Counted from the first letter of the stretch, positions 42,943 through 52,551 are shown. The stretch is 64,000 nucleotides of DNA from Tenacibaculum haliotis (GCF_025215075.1 NZ_JAOBTH010000022.1:62001-126000); one strand, 5' to 3'. A program made the numbers and translations. Notes: a model not told the origin generated them from the letters alone.

Positions 42943-43852
42943 ATTTTTGTTTAGCTGATAATTCAGCTTGTAACTCTTTACTTGTTTTAGAGCTGTTATC
43001 ATGACTCCAGCCTGGAGGCATAAAAACATATTTAAGTCGGGTGCCTAGTGGTAAGTGTTTCTTTCTATTAAAGAAATCTTTAAAAATTTCTTTCCATTCA
43101 TGAAAAATTATATTGATAGGCCCTTTGTCTTCTAACGGAGAAGTTAATCCGTAACGTAGTTTTTCATAAGTTACTTCATCTTCTTCAGCTTGAAATGTAC
43201 CGAACATACGATCCCAAATAATTAAAACCATTCCCATGTTTTTATCTAAATATTTGGTGTTTGAAGCATGATGAACTCTATGATGAGAAGGAGTTACAAA
43301 GAAAAATCCCCATAAACCTAATTTGCTTTTTATAAAATTTGTGTGACACAAAGTTCCGTAAATTTGATTCAATGCATAAGCAAACATAATATGTAAAGGT
43401 TCAACTCCTAAAAAAGCTAAAGGTAAAAAGAACATATAACGAAATAAAGGCTGTAATACCGGTGAACGAAAGCCTGTTGAGATATTATAATATTCCGAGT
43501 TGTGATGTGTTACATGAACCGCCCAAAAAAATCTTGAATGATGGTCTACATAATGATGTATGTAATATAAAAAATCTTGACCAATAAATGCAAATAACCA
43601 GTAAGCTATACCTAAATATTCCCAATCTACAATTTTGTAATGATAGCAAATTCCCATTACACCAAAAGAGATTACTTTCATTAATAGGTCTAAACTAAAG
43701 TTTATTAGTGCAAAATAAACATTCGTAGAAGTATCTTTAAAATCGTAATTTTTCTTCTTCGACCTGTAACTAAAATATATTTCAATTAAAATTATTGAAA
43801 TAAAAAACGGTGTGCTCCAAAAATATAGAACATCTTGATTTAATAAACCCAT
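42941..43852 (-). CDS. Sterol desaturase / fatty acid hydroxylase family protein
   Basis: A 303-residue membrane di-iron enzyme. The histidine boxes are 'HHYVDHHSRFFWAVHVTHHNSEYYN' (HxxxDHH and HxxHH, about 98-122) and 'HRVHHASN' (HxxHH, near 196); helices lie at about 12-30, 45-70, 78-95 and 142-165. It hydroxylates or desaturates a lipid using O2 and two irons; the substrate (fatty acid, sterol-like lipid or carotenoid) is not determined. It may share a promoter with no neighbour; the next gene upstream on the strand is the hydrolase 57 bases away. Confidence 0.9.
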   Translation of the reverse strand: MGLLNQDVLYFWSTPFFISIILIEIYFSYRSKKKNYDFKDTSTNVYFALINFSLDLLMKVISFGVMGICYHYKIVDWEYLGIAYWLFAFIGQDFLYYIHHYVDHHSRFFWAVHVTHHNSEYYNISTGFRSPVLQPLFRYMFFLPLAFLGVEPLHIMFAYALNQIYGTLCHTNFIKSKLGLWGFFFVTPSHHRVHHASNTKYLDKNMGMVLIIWDRMFGTFQAEEDEVTYEKLRYGLTSPLEDKGPINIIFHEWKEIFKDFFNRKKHLPLGTRLKYVFMPPGWSHDNSSKTSKELQAELSAKQK

Positions 43853-43909
43853 ACTGATTCTTTAGAATGCAAAAATATTTCTTTTTGCTTAAAAATAATA
43901 ATTAAATTT

Positions 43910-44548
43910 TTACAAACGATTTTCAATCCACTTTTTAAAACTATAAAAGTTTTGAGGAGCCACTCCGTGACCTACCGGATATTCTGAATATTCGCTTTGT
44001 AATTTATTGTCTGATAAAATTTGTGGTGCTTTTCGAGCCCAATCAATAGGTAATACCTGATCTACGGTTCCATGAGAAATGTAATAATCTGTAGTAATCG
44101 TACTCGGTATTTCTTTAGGTAGTAATTCTTCGTTAATATAACCGCTTAAAGCAATTACATGTTGCACTTTATTAGGGTAATTAAAACTTAGTGCGTAGCT
44201 TAAAATGGCTCCTTGACTAAAACCTAAAAGAAATGTTTTATCAGGATTTGTGTTGTATTTATTTTTTATTTCATCAATAAATAAAGCAATTTCATCTACT
44301 GATTCTTTTGCTTGAACTAAGTCAGAAAATTTACCATTAACAGCATCAAAATTAATGGCATACCAAGCATAAGCTCCCATGCCCATACTATGTGGTGCTT
44401 GCGCACTAACAATTAATAAGTTATCAGGTAATTCTTCAGCAAATGAAAATAAATCTTGCTCGTTACTACCGTATCCATGCAGTAAAATTAATAAAGACGG
44501 ATTTGTAGTTGTTTTCTTAGGTTCTCTTACGATGTAATGTAAACTCAT
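43910..44548 (-). CDS. Alpha/beta hydrolase (phospholipase/carboxylesterase type)
   Basis: A 212-residue Abhydrolase_2 enzyme. The nucleophile is in 'LLGFSQGAILSYAL' near 114, the oxyanion element in 'LILLHGYGSNEQDL' near 20, the Asp in 'HGTVDQVLPIDWA' near 170 and the His in 'YPVGHGVAP' near 199. The family hydrolyses carboxyl esters, such as lysophospholipids. It lies one base after the dihydroorotase-like gene and is part of the BatA-DHOase-hydrolase operon. Confidence 0.9.
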   Translation of the reverse strand: MSLHYIVREPKKTTTNPSLLILLHGYGSNEQDLFSFAEELPDNLLIVSAQAPHSMGMGAYAWYAINFDAVNGKFSDLVQAKESVDEIALFIDEIKNKYNTNPDKTFLLGFSQGAILSYALSFNYPNKVQHVIALSGYINEELLPKEIPSTITTDYYISHGTVDQVLPIDWARKAPQILSDNKLQSEYSEYPVGHGVAPQNFYSFKKWIENRL

Positions 44549-44549
44549 T

Positions 44550-45809
44550 TTATGAATTTAAAACTAATTGATTGTTATTGTAAATACCGTATACTTTTCC
44601 TTTTAATTCTTTATTTAAAAAGATACTATTTTTTGAAGTTGATAGGATATGTTTTTTTGAAAATGTATAAGATCCATCAGGGTTAAAAATTGATAAATTT
44701 GCTTTTTCATTTTCTTTGATACTTGCTTTCTCTAGTTCGAAACGTTCTTTTGGATTAGTAGATAAACAGTTTGTAATAGTTTCGATATCTAAAATTGAAT
44801 TTAAAACGCCAAAAGCACTTTCTAAACCGATGGTTCCGTCTTTTGCTTCTGAAAACTCTACCTTTTTATGTTCTATATCTATCGGATTATGATCTGACGT
44901 TATCATATCAATCGTTCCGTCTTTTACTCCTTTTAAAAGTGCTTTTATATCGCTAGATGTTCTTAGCGGTGGATTTACCTTTTTATTACCATCAAAATCA
45001 TGCAATTCATCATCAGTTAAAAATAAATTATGAACAGCTACGCTACACGTTACATCTAAACCTTTCTTTTTAGCGTCTTTAATTAGTTGAACCGATTTTT
45101 TAGTTGAAATTGTAGGAATATGTAGTTTTCCACCCGTATATTCTAGTAAAAATAAATCGCGAGAAATTTGAAGTTCTTCTGCCAAAGCAGGAATCCCCTT
45201 TAAACCTAAAATCGTACTGTTTTTACCTTCATTAACAACACCTTCACCAGCAATCGCATTGTTTTTAGGAAAACTCATTGCCAAGCCATTAAAATTCTGA
45301 GTATATAATAAAGCTACTTTTAATAAATTATCGTTAGCAATAGGTTTATTATAATCTCCAAAAGCAATAGCGCCAGATTGTTGCATGTCGTACAATTCGG
45401 CCATTTCAATACCTTTACTTTGTTGTGTTAACGTACCAATAGGGTATAGGTTAGTAGCGAATCCGTTGGCTTTATTAATTAAAAATTCAACGGCAGATTT
45501 ATTGTCTATTACCGGGTTTGTATTTGGGTTTACAGCAACAGCTGTAAATCCGCTTTTAGCGGCTACTAATAAACCATGTTTAATTGTTTCGCGCTCTTCA
45601 TAACCAGGCTCACCAAAAGAAACACTCGTATCAAACCAACCTGTAGATACATGTAAATTATCAAGTTTTACAACTTGATATTCTTTTTTTGAAGTAATCG
45701 TATCGTTAATCTTGGTAATAATTCCATCAGTAATTAAAATGTCTTTAGTTTGTTGGTGATAAGGACTAGAGGCATCAATAATTGTAGCCGATTTTAGCAG
45801 CGTTGTCAT
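44550..45809 (-). CDS. Dihydroorotase-like protein lacking metal ligands
   Basis: A 419-residue amidohydrolase-superfamily protein, closest to type I dihydroorotase. The canonical 'D-x-H-x-H-x-R-x-P-G' motif is replaced by 'FDTSVSFGEPG' (both His are Ser and Arg is Gly); the HxE site reads 'LAMSFPKNN', and 'LHIPTISTKKS' has Pro where a zinc His should be. Only Asp in 'ITSDHNPID' is kept. With at least four metal ligands lost, dihydroorotase catalysis is very unlikely. By analogy with inactive DHOase partners of aspartate transcarbamoylase in pseudomonads it could be structural; it is not next to pyrB here. The ATG overlaps the BatA stop codon. Confidence 0.88.
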   Translation of the reverse strand: MTTLLKSATIIDASSPYHQQTKDILITDGIITKINDTITSKKEYQVVKLDNLHVSTGWFDTSVSFGEPGYEERETIKHGLLVAAKSGFTAVAVNPNTNPVIDNKSAVEFLINKANGFATNLYPIGTLTQQSKGIEMAELYDMQQSGAIAFGDYNKPIANDNLLKVALLYTQNFNGLAMSFPKNNAIAGEGVVNEGKNSTILGLKGIPALAEELQISRDLFLLEYTGGKLHIPTISTKKSVQLIKDAKKKGLDVTCSVAVHNLFLTDDELHDFDGNKKVNPPLRTSSDIKALLKGVKDGTIDMITSDHNPIDIEHKKVEFSEAKDGTIGLESAFGVLNSILDIETITNCLSTNPKERFELEKASIKENEKANLSIFNPDGSYTFSKKHILSTSKNSIFLNKELKGKVYGIYNNNQLVLNS

Positions 45810-47737
45810 GGTTTAAAGAATTTTAAGATCAAAATTTCTATAAGCAAAGATACAATGGCTAAGGCTAAAAACCATTTCCAAAGCCATTGAATTTTATTTT
45901 CACTATTAATATTTTTTAAGGTGTTTTTAACCGAATTAGCGGTAGTTTTTGAGTTTAAGTTTTCTGAATCTAAGAAATTTAATAAACTTTCTTTCTTCGG
46001 ATAATTAAAAGCAATGTTTTTTAAAATACTAGCTTCTTGTTTTATTTGATAAAATCCGGCAACTAAAGGTTGATCTGTAGTTGTAATTTTTACGCTATTT
46101 TGAAGTGTTTGTTGCAGCGGAATAAAGGACGTTTTGTTATTTGAAATAGTTACTATTTCATCCTTGCCTAGTTGTTTATCAATGTCAATAATTGATTGCT
46201 TATCAACTGTATAATATAATTTAGAAAGTTGTAAGCTGTTTTTACCAATATTATAAAAAACAGGCACCACCAAAGGCGAATTTATAAAGTTACTATTTTC
46301 TTTACTAAGCGGTGCCGCTACCCAATAAATAGCTGAATTTACTGAGTTTACTTTTTGTATAAAACCTTGTTTGTTTTCGAAAGAAATAACAGTACTAGCG
46401 TTTAATAGTTGTGTATTATAAGAAGTTTTTACAAACGGATATTGAAAATTACGCACATTTTTTTCAAACACGTTTTTTAAAATCGGATGTTTGTAATTTA
46501 TAGTTGTAATTTTTAAACTATCAGTTTTTTTAGAGAGTAGTTTTCCTATTTTAAGTTTGTTAAATAAACTGCTGTAAGACGAAATAGTTAAATCCTTAGA
46601 AGGTATTATAACCAAGTTTCCACCGTTTTTAGTGAATTCAATTAAACTAGCAATAAGATTCTCCGGAATATTATCAATTTCATTTAAAACAATTAAATGC
46701 TGTTTCGGAATTAAATTGTAATTCAGATTTTTAATAGCAGAAAATGTAAAGTCAAATGCTTCTTTTGTATAAATTCTGCTTAAAAAATCAGCAGATTCAC
46801 CAATATTTAAAACAGCAGTTTTAGTGTTGGAGTTTATGGCGAAATAAAAGGAATTATCAAAAGTATAAGTATCTTTAAAATTTAATTCAATTTTTCCAGA
46901 AAAATCAGTTGTTTTCAAAATAGAAAAAACCACTTTTTTAGTTTCATTTTCTTCAATAGAAAAAAGTTGTTTATTGATTAACTTTTCTTTGTTGTAAATA
47001 GCAATTGGTACATTCTTTTTTAAAATTCCTTGATTTTTAACAAGAATGTTTACTTCAAAATTTGTTGTTCCGTTGTCACTTATAAAAACACTATCTATTG
47101 ATAAATTACTTTTTTGCTGCGGATTTAATTTTACAAAAGAAGTATTCTTTGGTGAACTTAATAAGTCTTCTTTTTTTACGTTCTGAAAATCAGAAATAAT
47201 AATGTTTTCAGAAAGTGTATTTGTTTTGTTTTCGGTCGATATTTTTAATAAAACATCTTTTAATTCCGTTTTCTTAGCGGTATTTTTTACTTTTAATAAA
47301 ATAGTTTTTAAATCAGCAGCTGTTTTATTTTTATGAAATTCATCATTTGTAATTAAAGAATAAGTTGCTTTTTCTGAGATGTTTTCTATAATTTCTTGGC
47401 TAGCTACTTGTAATAAATTTCCTTTATCCCCATCGGTATTTGTGCTTAAAGAATTATCTAAATAAATTAAGAAATGTTGTTGTTGATCGCTTTTATGATT
47501 GCTAAAATAAGGTTGAGCAAAAGCTATAATTAAAGCGGCAAATAATAGTAAACGCGTAGCTAAAATTAACCATTTTTTTATGCGAGAACTTTTACGAGTT
47601 TGTAATGCTAGTTTTTTTAAAAAGGCAACGTTGGTAAACGGAACTTTAACAAATCGCTGTAATTGAAATAGGTGAACTATAATCGGAATTAGTAAAAGTA
47701 CTAAGAAGTATAAAATTTCAGGATGTTTAAACTGCAT
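45806..47737 (-). CDS. BatA-domain membrane protein
   Basis: A 643-residue protein with the BatA N-terminal double-membrane domain: two helices at about 6-25 and 55-78 around 'FVKVPFTNVAFLKKLALQTRKSSRIKKW'. A von Willebrand-like/adhesion region with 'LIYLDNSLSTNTDGDKG' follows, then a long beta-rich extracytoplasmic portion and a C-terminal helix near 622-640 ending 'LILKFFKP'. The bat genes are linked to oxidative-stress tolerance and envelope integrity in Bacteroidetes. Its stop overlaps the ATG of the DHOase-like gene (4 bases), so the two are translationally coupled. Confidence 0.88.
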   Translation of the reverse strand: MQFKHPEILYFLVLLLIPIIVHLFQLQRFVKVPFTNVAFLKKLALQTRKSSRIKKWLILATRLLLFAALIIAFAQPYFSNHKSDQQQHFLIYLDNSLSTNTDGDKGNLLQVASQEIIENISEKATYSLITNDEFHKNKTAADLKTILLKVKNTAKKTELKDVLLKISTENKTNTLSENIIISDFQNVKKEDLLSSPKNTSFVKLNPQQKSNLSIDSVFISDNGTTNFEVNILVKNQGILKKNVPIAIYNKEKLINKQLFSIEENETKKVVFSILKTTDFSGKIELNFKDTYTFDNSFYFAINSNTKTAVLNIGESADFLSRIYTKEAFDFTFSAIKNLNYNLIPKQHLIVLNEIDNIPENLIASLIEFTKNGGNLVIIPSKDLTISSYSSLFNKLKIGKLLSKKTDSLKITTINYKHPILKNVFEKNVRNFQYPFVKTSYNTQLLNASTVISFENKQGFIQKVNSVNSAIYWVAAPLSKENSNFINSPLVVPVFYNIGKNSLQLSKLYYTVDKQSIIDIDKQLGKDEIVTISNNKTSFIPLQQTLQNSVKITTTDQPLVAGFYQIKQEASILKNIAFNYPKKESLLNFLDSENLNSKTTANSVKNTLKNINSENKIQWLWKWFLALAIVSLLIEILILKFFKP

Positions 47738-47908
47738 AGTTCATTTTTTGCTCACTAAGTGAGGTTTTAAGTGATTTAGCTTTTGTAAAAATGTTTTTAC
47801 AAGGTAACTTATTAACTGTAAAAATAGCCAAAATGATCATTTAAAAAAGAATGTAGTTAAAAATCTGTTAGAAAAGTGTTTTGTTTTCGACAAGATATCA
47901 AATTTCAC

Positions 47909-47916
47909 TATTTTTG
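47909..47916 (+). promoter_or_regulatory. -7 box immediately before the methyltransferase start
   Basis: TATTTTTG matches TAnnTTTG and ends four bases before the ATG at 47921. The mRNA would be leaderless or start inside the predicted first codons. No TTG at the correct distance is seen (nearest spacer 25). Confidence 0.4.
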
Positions 47917-47920
47917 AACT

Positions 47921-48586
47921 ATGACTACAAAAGAGAGTGATTGTAAAAGCCCAGAGGAAATTGAATATAAAAATCACTGGAATACTGCATACACAAAAAA
48001 TACAACTGAAAAGTTAGGTTGGTTTGAAGAGAAGGCAGCACAAACAATGTCTTTAATTTCTGAATCGGGATTAGAAAAAACCGCAACTATTTTAAACGTA
48101 GGTGTTGGTTCTTCGGTTTTAATAGATGAATTATTGGCTGATGGTTACACGAATTTAATAGCAAGCGATTTATCTGAAAAAGCATTGACTACTTTAAAAG
48201 ATCGCTTAGCTGAAGAAGCAGCAAAAGTAACTTTTATTGCGGATGATTTAATACAACCTAAAAAATTAAATAAGCTAAGTAATATTGATTTATGGAATGA
48301 TAGAGCGGTATTGCATTTCTTTTTAAAAGAAGAAGAAAAAGTAGCTTATTTTAATTTATTAAAGCAAGTTGTAGCTAAAGATGGATTCGTAATTATTGCA
48401 GTTTTTGCTTTAGATGGCGCAGAAAAATGTTGCGGTTTAGATTTGCAGAGATACAATAGCGAAATGTTACAAGAACGTTTAGGAAGTCAGTTTAAGTTAA
48501 TCACAGAATTTAATCACACATTTGTAAATCCGTATGGTGGAAAAAGACCTTATATTTACACATTGTTTCAAAGAATAAATAAGTAA
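47921..48586 (+). CDS. Class I SAM-dependent methyltransferase
   Basis: A 221-residue methyltransferase. 'EIEYKNHWNTAYTKNTTEKLGWFEE' (about 12-37) and the SAM-binding 'ATILNVGVGSSVLIDELLADGYTNLIASDLSEKAL' (about 57-91) resemble the small methyltransferase group that acts on thiols or small acids. 'LWNDRAVLHFFLKEEEK' near 125 and 'GGKRPYIYTLFQR' at the end complete it. The substrate is unknown. Its stop codon abuts the bshC start codon with no gap, suggesting a link to bacillithiol metabolism, perhaps thiol methylation; this is inference. Confidence 0.85.
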   Translation: MTTKESDCKSPEEIEYKNHWNTAYTKNTTEKLGWFEEKAAQTMSLISESGLEKTATILNVGVGSSVLIDELLADGYTNLIASDLSEKALTTLKDRLAEEAAKVTFIADDLIQPKKLNKLSNIDLWNDRAVLHFFLKEEEKVAYFNLLKQVVAKDGFVIIAVFALDGAEKCCGLDLQRYNSEMLQERLGSQFKLITEFNHTFVNPYGGKRPYIYTLFQRINK

Positions 48587-50173
48587 ATGAAAGTAACACA
48601 TATTCCTTTTAAAAAAACCGGTTTTTTCTCTAAAACAATGCTTGATTATTTAGAGCAATCAGAAAAATTACAACCCTTTTATAATAACTTTCCTTCATTA
48701 GATAGTTTTAAAAGCCAGATAGAAAGCAAAACTTTTTCATCAGCAGTAAGAAAAACCTTAGTTACCGTTTTAAAGAAACAATATGCTACTGTAAAAACAT
48801 CAGAAGCTACACAGCAAAACATTGATGATTTATTATTAGATACTACTTTTACAGTAACTACAGGGCATCAGTTAAATTTGTTTACGGGACCGTTATATTT
48901 TCTCTATAAAATATTTTCGACCATTAATTTGTGTGAAGAATTAAGAGCTAATTATCCGCAACAAAAATTTGTGCCAATTTATTGGATGGCTACTGAAGAT
49001 CATGATTTTGAAGAAATAAACTACTTCAACTTCAAAGGTAAAAAAGTACAATGGAACTCTAACCAAACAGGAGGAGTAGGACGTTTTTCTACAGATGGAT
49101 TGCAAGAGGTATTAGAAGTGTTTTCGAACCACTTAGGAACTTCAAAAAATGCACAATATTTAATTAACCTTTTTAAAGAGGGGTATATAAAACACAACAA
49201 TTTAGCTGATGCTACAAGATACATAGCTAATGAATTATTTAGCGAATATGGATTGGTAATTGTTGATGCTGATAACCGAGAATTGAAGCAAGAGTTTATT
49301 CCGTTTATTGAGCGCGAATTAAAAGAGGAAATTTCATACAAAAAAGTAACAGAAACGATTGAACGTTTGGGTGATGAATATAAGATTCAGGTAAACCCAA
49401 GAGAAATTAATTTGTTTTATTTAACAGATGAAATCCGTGAACGTATTGTTTTTGAAGATGATGTGTATAAAGCGAATAACACTAGTATTTATTGGGAGTT
49501 AGATGCGTTGTTAAAAGAAGTTCATGATTTTCCTGAACGATTTTCACCAAATGTAATTATGCGTCCGTTATTTCAAGAAGTAGTGCTGCCAAACTTATGT
49601 TATATCGGTGGAGGAGGAGAGTTGGCTTATTGGATGCAGTTAAAAGATTATTTTGATGAAGTTAAAGTACCATTTCCTATTTTATTATTGCGTAATTCAG
49701 TGCAAATAATTTCTGAAAAGCAAGCTAAGAAATTAGAAAAACTAGATATTTCATTAGAAGAATCTTTTCAAAATCAAAACAGCTTACTAAAGGATAAAGT
49801 ATTAGAAACTTCAGAAGAGAAAGTTGATTTTACGAGTCAAAAACAATTTTTACAGCAACAGTTTGTCGGTTTAAGAGAATTGGCTAAAAAAACAGATGTG
49901 TCATTTGTAGGTGCTGTAAATGCTCAAGAAAAAAAGCAATTAAAAGGGTTAGATAATTTAGAAAAACGCTGGTTACGAGCAGAAAAACGAAGACAAAAAG
50001 ATTTGGTAGATAGAATTGTATTATTGCAAAACGAAATATTACCAAACCAAAGTTTAGAAGAGCGACAGAGAAACTTTTCTGAGTATTATTTAGAGTACGG
50101 AGATACTTTAATTAAAGCATTAAAAGAAAGTTTACAGCCACTACAATTAGAATTTACAGTAATAGAAATTTAA
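48587..50173 (+). CDS. bshC: Bacillithiol biosynthesis cysteine-adding enzyme BshC
   Basis: A 528-residue BshC. Characteristic blocks are 'VTTGHQLNLFTGPLYFLYKIFSTINLCEEL' (about 94-124), 'FVPIYWMATEDHDFEEINYF' (about 132-151), 'VIMRPLFQEVVLPNLCYIGGGGELAYWMQLKDYF' (about 322-355) and a C-terminal coiled coil. It adds cysteine to glucosaminyl-malate, the last step of bacillithiol synthesis. Together with bshB1 in this window it indicates that the organism uses bacillithiol, as known for many Bacteroidetes. It follows the methyltransferase without a gap. Confidence 0.94.
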   Translation: MKVTHIPFKKTGFFSKTMLDYLEQSEKLQPFYNNFPSLDSFKSQIESKTFSSAVRKTLVTVLKKQYATVKTSEATQQNIDDLLLDTTFTVTTGHQLNLFTGPLYFLYKIFSTINLCEELRANYPQQKFVPIYWMATEDHDFEEINYFNFKGKKVQWNSNQTGGVGRFSTDGLQEVLEVFSNHLGTSKNAQYLINLFKEGYIKHNNLADATRYIANELFSEYGLVIVDADNRELKQEFIPFIERELKEEISYKKVTETIERLGDEYKIQVNPREINLFYLTDEIRERIVFEDDVYKANNTSIYWELDALLKEVHDFPERFSPNVIMRPLFQEVVLPNLCYIGGGGELAYWMQLKDYFDEVKVPFPILLLRNSVQIISEKQAKKLEKLDISLEESFQNQNSLLKDKVLETSEEKVDFTSQKQFLQQQFVGLRELAKKTDVSFVGAVNAQEKKQLKGLDNLEKRWLRAEKRRQKDLVDRIVLLQNEILPNQSLEERQRNFSEYYLEYGDTLIKALKESLQPLQLEFTVIEI

Positions 50174-50174
50174 A

Positions 50175-50465
50175 TTAAAATCCTTGGTTTTTATATTTTT
50201 GATAATTCTTTTCGTTTATTTTATACGAGATGAAATAAGCAAAAATAAAATAGATGACCATATTGATAAAAAAGAACAGCGGGAATTTATAAAAGAATTT
50301 TTCAGAAAAACCAACTTCCCAAAAAATAAATATAAACGAAAAAGGAAGTGCAAAACTAAGTGCTCTTTTAAAGGCAAATAACGATTTGTTATTTCTTTTA
50401 GTTTTCCAGTTTTTTACAAACAAAGAAGTTTTCTTTTTATAATACGCATTTGAATTCGGTTTCAT
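50175..50465 (-). CDS. Small membrane protein of unknown function
   Basis: A 96-residue protein from the ATG at 50465; a longer reading from a TTG is unlikely. A basic N-terminus (KKKTSLFVKNWKTKRNNK) precedes two hydrophobic helices at about 35-52 and 60-82, and the tail is basic. I do not recognise a family. It is convergent with bshC (stops one base apart) and divergent from rlmF. The hydrophobic pattern and absence of stop codons support a real gene, but it may be lineage-specific. Confidence 0.6.
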   Translation of the reverse strand: MKPNSNAYYKKKTSLFVKNWKTKRNNKSLFAFKRALSFALPFSFIFIFWEVGFSEKFFYKFPLFFFINMVIYFIFAYFISYKINEKNYQKYKNQGF

Positions 50466-50477
50466 AAACAAAAATTA

Positions 50478-51335
50478 ATGAAAGACAAAGAAAGTAAATT
50501 ACATAAAAATAACAAACATAAAAACGGATATGATTTTACATTGCTAAAAGAAAAGTATCCGAAAATAGAGGAGTTTGTTATCGAGAAATTTGATAAAGAA
50601 ACAATCGATTTTTCTGATCCGACAGCGGTAAAAGAATTTAATAAGGCATTATTAGCAGCACATTATAATATAAAAGATTGGAATTTTTCTGATGAAAATT
50701 TATGTCCGCCAATTCCTGGTAGAGTAGATTATATTCATCATTTAGCCGATTTAATTGGTGATGCTAAAGATGTAAAAGTACTTGATGTTGGTACCGGAGC
50801 AAGTTGTATTTATCCGCTTTTAGGAACTGTAGAGTATGACTGGAATTTTGTAGCTACAGATATCGATTTAGATTCGTTAGATTACGCACAAGATATTATT
50901 GATGACAATGATTTAAGTGATAAAATTGAATTACGTCAACAGTTTAATGAAGCCCATATTTTAAAAGATATTATAGCAGAAGGAGATTCTTTTTCGGCAA
51001 CGATGTGTAATCCTCCGTTTTATAAATCGGCAGAAGAAGCAAGAGGTGCAAACCGCAGAAAATCTAGAAACTTAGGGAATAATACGGTTCGTAATTTTGC
51101 AGGAAATTCGAATGAACTTTGGTATGTTGGTGGCGAAAAAGCATTTTTACACACCTATTTATATGAAAGCTCATTACAGCCTAAGGCAAGTAAATGGTTT
51201 ACTAGTTTGGTGTCTAAAAAAGAGAATGTAAAAAGTTTAGAAGATTCTGCTAAAAAACTAAAAGTAGCAGAATTTAAGGTGATACCTATGAGTCAAGGAA
51301 ATAAAGTTACACGTATTGTGTGTTGGCGATTTTAA
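50478..51335 (+). CDS. rlmF: 23S rRNA (adenine(1618)-N(6))-methyltransferase
   Basis: A 285-residue RlmF. 'NIKDWNFSDENLCPPIPGRVDYIHHLADLIG' (about 56-86) is typical of the family, the SAM site is 'VLDVGTGASCIYPLLG' (about 94-109) and the catalytic 'MCNPPFYKSAEEA' motif near 174 identifies an N6-adenine methyltransferase. It modifies A1618 of 23S rRNA. It is divergent from the small membrane protein gene and ends before a strong hairpin terminator. Confidence 0.95.
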   Translation: MKDKESKLHKNNKHKNGYDFTLLKEKYPKIEEFVIEKFDKETIDFSDPTAVKEFNKALLAAHYNIKDWNFSDENLCPPIPGRVDYIHHLADLIGDAKDVKVLDVGTGASCIYPLLGTVEYDWNFVATDIDLDSLDYAQDIIDDNDLSDKIELRQQFNEAHILKDIIAEGDSFSATMCNPPFYKSAEEARGANRRKSRNLGNNTVRNFAGNSNELWYVGGEKAFLHTYLYESSLQPKASKWFTSLVSKKENVKSLEDSAKKLKVAEFKVIPMSQGNKVTRIVCWRF

Positions 51336-51351
51336 ATATATTTATAACAAT

Positions 51352-51391
51352 AAAAACAGCGTCTTAAAAGTAATTTTAAGACGCTGTTTTA
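51352..51391 (+). terminator. Terminator of rlmF
   Basis: A long perfect stem AAAACAGCGTCTTAAAA/TTTTAAGACGCTGTTTT around a short loop. It may also limit read-through from the opposite strand. Confidence 0.88.
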
Positions 51392-51471
51392 GTTAATTTA
51401 AAAATCGAAATGTAAAATGAACCAAATTTAGATTGATGAAATAATCACTAAATATAAAAAGAAGTTACTTT

Positions 51472-52551
51472 CTAATTTTCTTTAACAAAATCCGGCCATC
51501 TTTTTAAATATTCGATAAACGTTTTGCTTACACCTTCTTTTAAAAGATGTTCTTCTGAAACAGGTGTTGCAACAGGTGTAAAATTAGGGTCATTCATTAC
51601 TAACCTCGGAAAATTATGATGTAATATAGCTGAGGTTCCTATTGATACAAAATTGACACCAGCATCCAATATTTTTTGAACATCAACAGCGTTGCTAATT
51701 TTACCAGCAACTGTCCATTTAACATCTTTAAAATCTAAACTTTTAAAGTGATCTAATAAGCTGAGGTTTTGATATTTTTCATCATTAGGCATTTTAAAAC
51801 AATCCCATAAAGAGATGTCTAAAAAATTAATATTTCCTGCATCAATTAATTGTTGACAAACAGTTTTCACTTCACCAATATCCATTCCAAACCTTTCAGG
51901 TGATAAACGAACTCCGATTAAAAAATCTTTTCCGCATTGTTCTCTAATGCCGTCTACAATTTCAAAAATTATTCGAGCTCTGTTTTCTAGAGAACCACCA
52001 TATTCATCTGTCCTGTGGTTTATTTCTGAGCTTAAAAACTGTGTTAAAATATAACCATGTGCGCCATGAACTTCAACACCATCATAACCGCACTTTTTAG
52101 AACGAACAGCTGCAGTAATAAAATCATCTCTTAATTGTTTTACTTCTGTAAGTGTAAGGCCTCTTGCATTTGTTTTTTTATTATCAGAAGAAGAAACAGG
52201 TTTTTCGTTTATCAATTCATGTGGCGTACGCATTCCTGCATGATGCAATTGAATAACAGCTAAACTGCCTTTCTCTTTAATGCTTTGGGTTAGTTTTTTA
52301 TGTCCGTCATTTAAGTCGTCGCTAAAAATACCTAATTGCCCAGGAAAACCTTTACCTATTTCTTGTACGTGAGAAGCACACGTCATCACTAAACCAAATT
52401 CACCTTCAGCTCTCATTTTTAACCAATTTAATTCATCATCAGAAAGCTGACCGTTTTCATGACTTTGTCGGTTGGTTAAAGGAGCTAACATAAATCGATT
52501 GTTCATTATTGAGCCGTTAGAGAATTTTATTGTTGTATTGGGAGTATTCAT
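51472..52551 (-). CDS. NADH:flavin oxidoreductase (old yellow enzyme family)
   Basis: A 359-residue FMN-dependent TIM-barrel oxidoreductase. Motifs: 'MLAPLTNRQSHENGQLSDDELNWLKMRAEGEFGLVMTCA', 'IQLHHAGMRTP', 'AVRSKKCGYDGVEVHGAHGYILTQFLSSEINHRTDEYGGSLENRARII' (the HGAHGYL active-site loop and the FMN-phosphate region) and 'LIGVRLSPE'. It reduces enone or related unsaturated compounds with NAD(P)H. Its substrate is unknown. It is downstream of four Crp/Fnr genes on the same strand. Confidence 0.93.
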   Translation of the reverse strand: MNTPNTTIKFSNGSIMNNRFMLAPLTNRQSHENGQLSDDELNWLKMRAEGEFGLVMTCASHVQEIGKGFPGQLGIFSDDLNDGHKKLTQSIKEKGSLAVIQLHHAGMRTPHELINEKPVSSSDNKKTNARGLTLTEVKQLRDDFITAAVRSKKCGYDGVEVHGAHGYILTQFLSSEINHRTDEYGGSLENRARIIFEIVDGIREQCGKDFLIGVRLSPERFGMDIGEVKTVCQQLIDAGNINFLDISLWDCFKMPNDEKYQNLSLLDHFKSLDFKDVKWTVAGKISNAVDVQKILDAGVNFVSIGTSAILHHNFPRLVMNDPNFTPVATPVSEEHLLKEGVSKTFIEYLKRWPDFVKEN

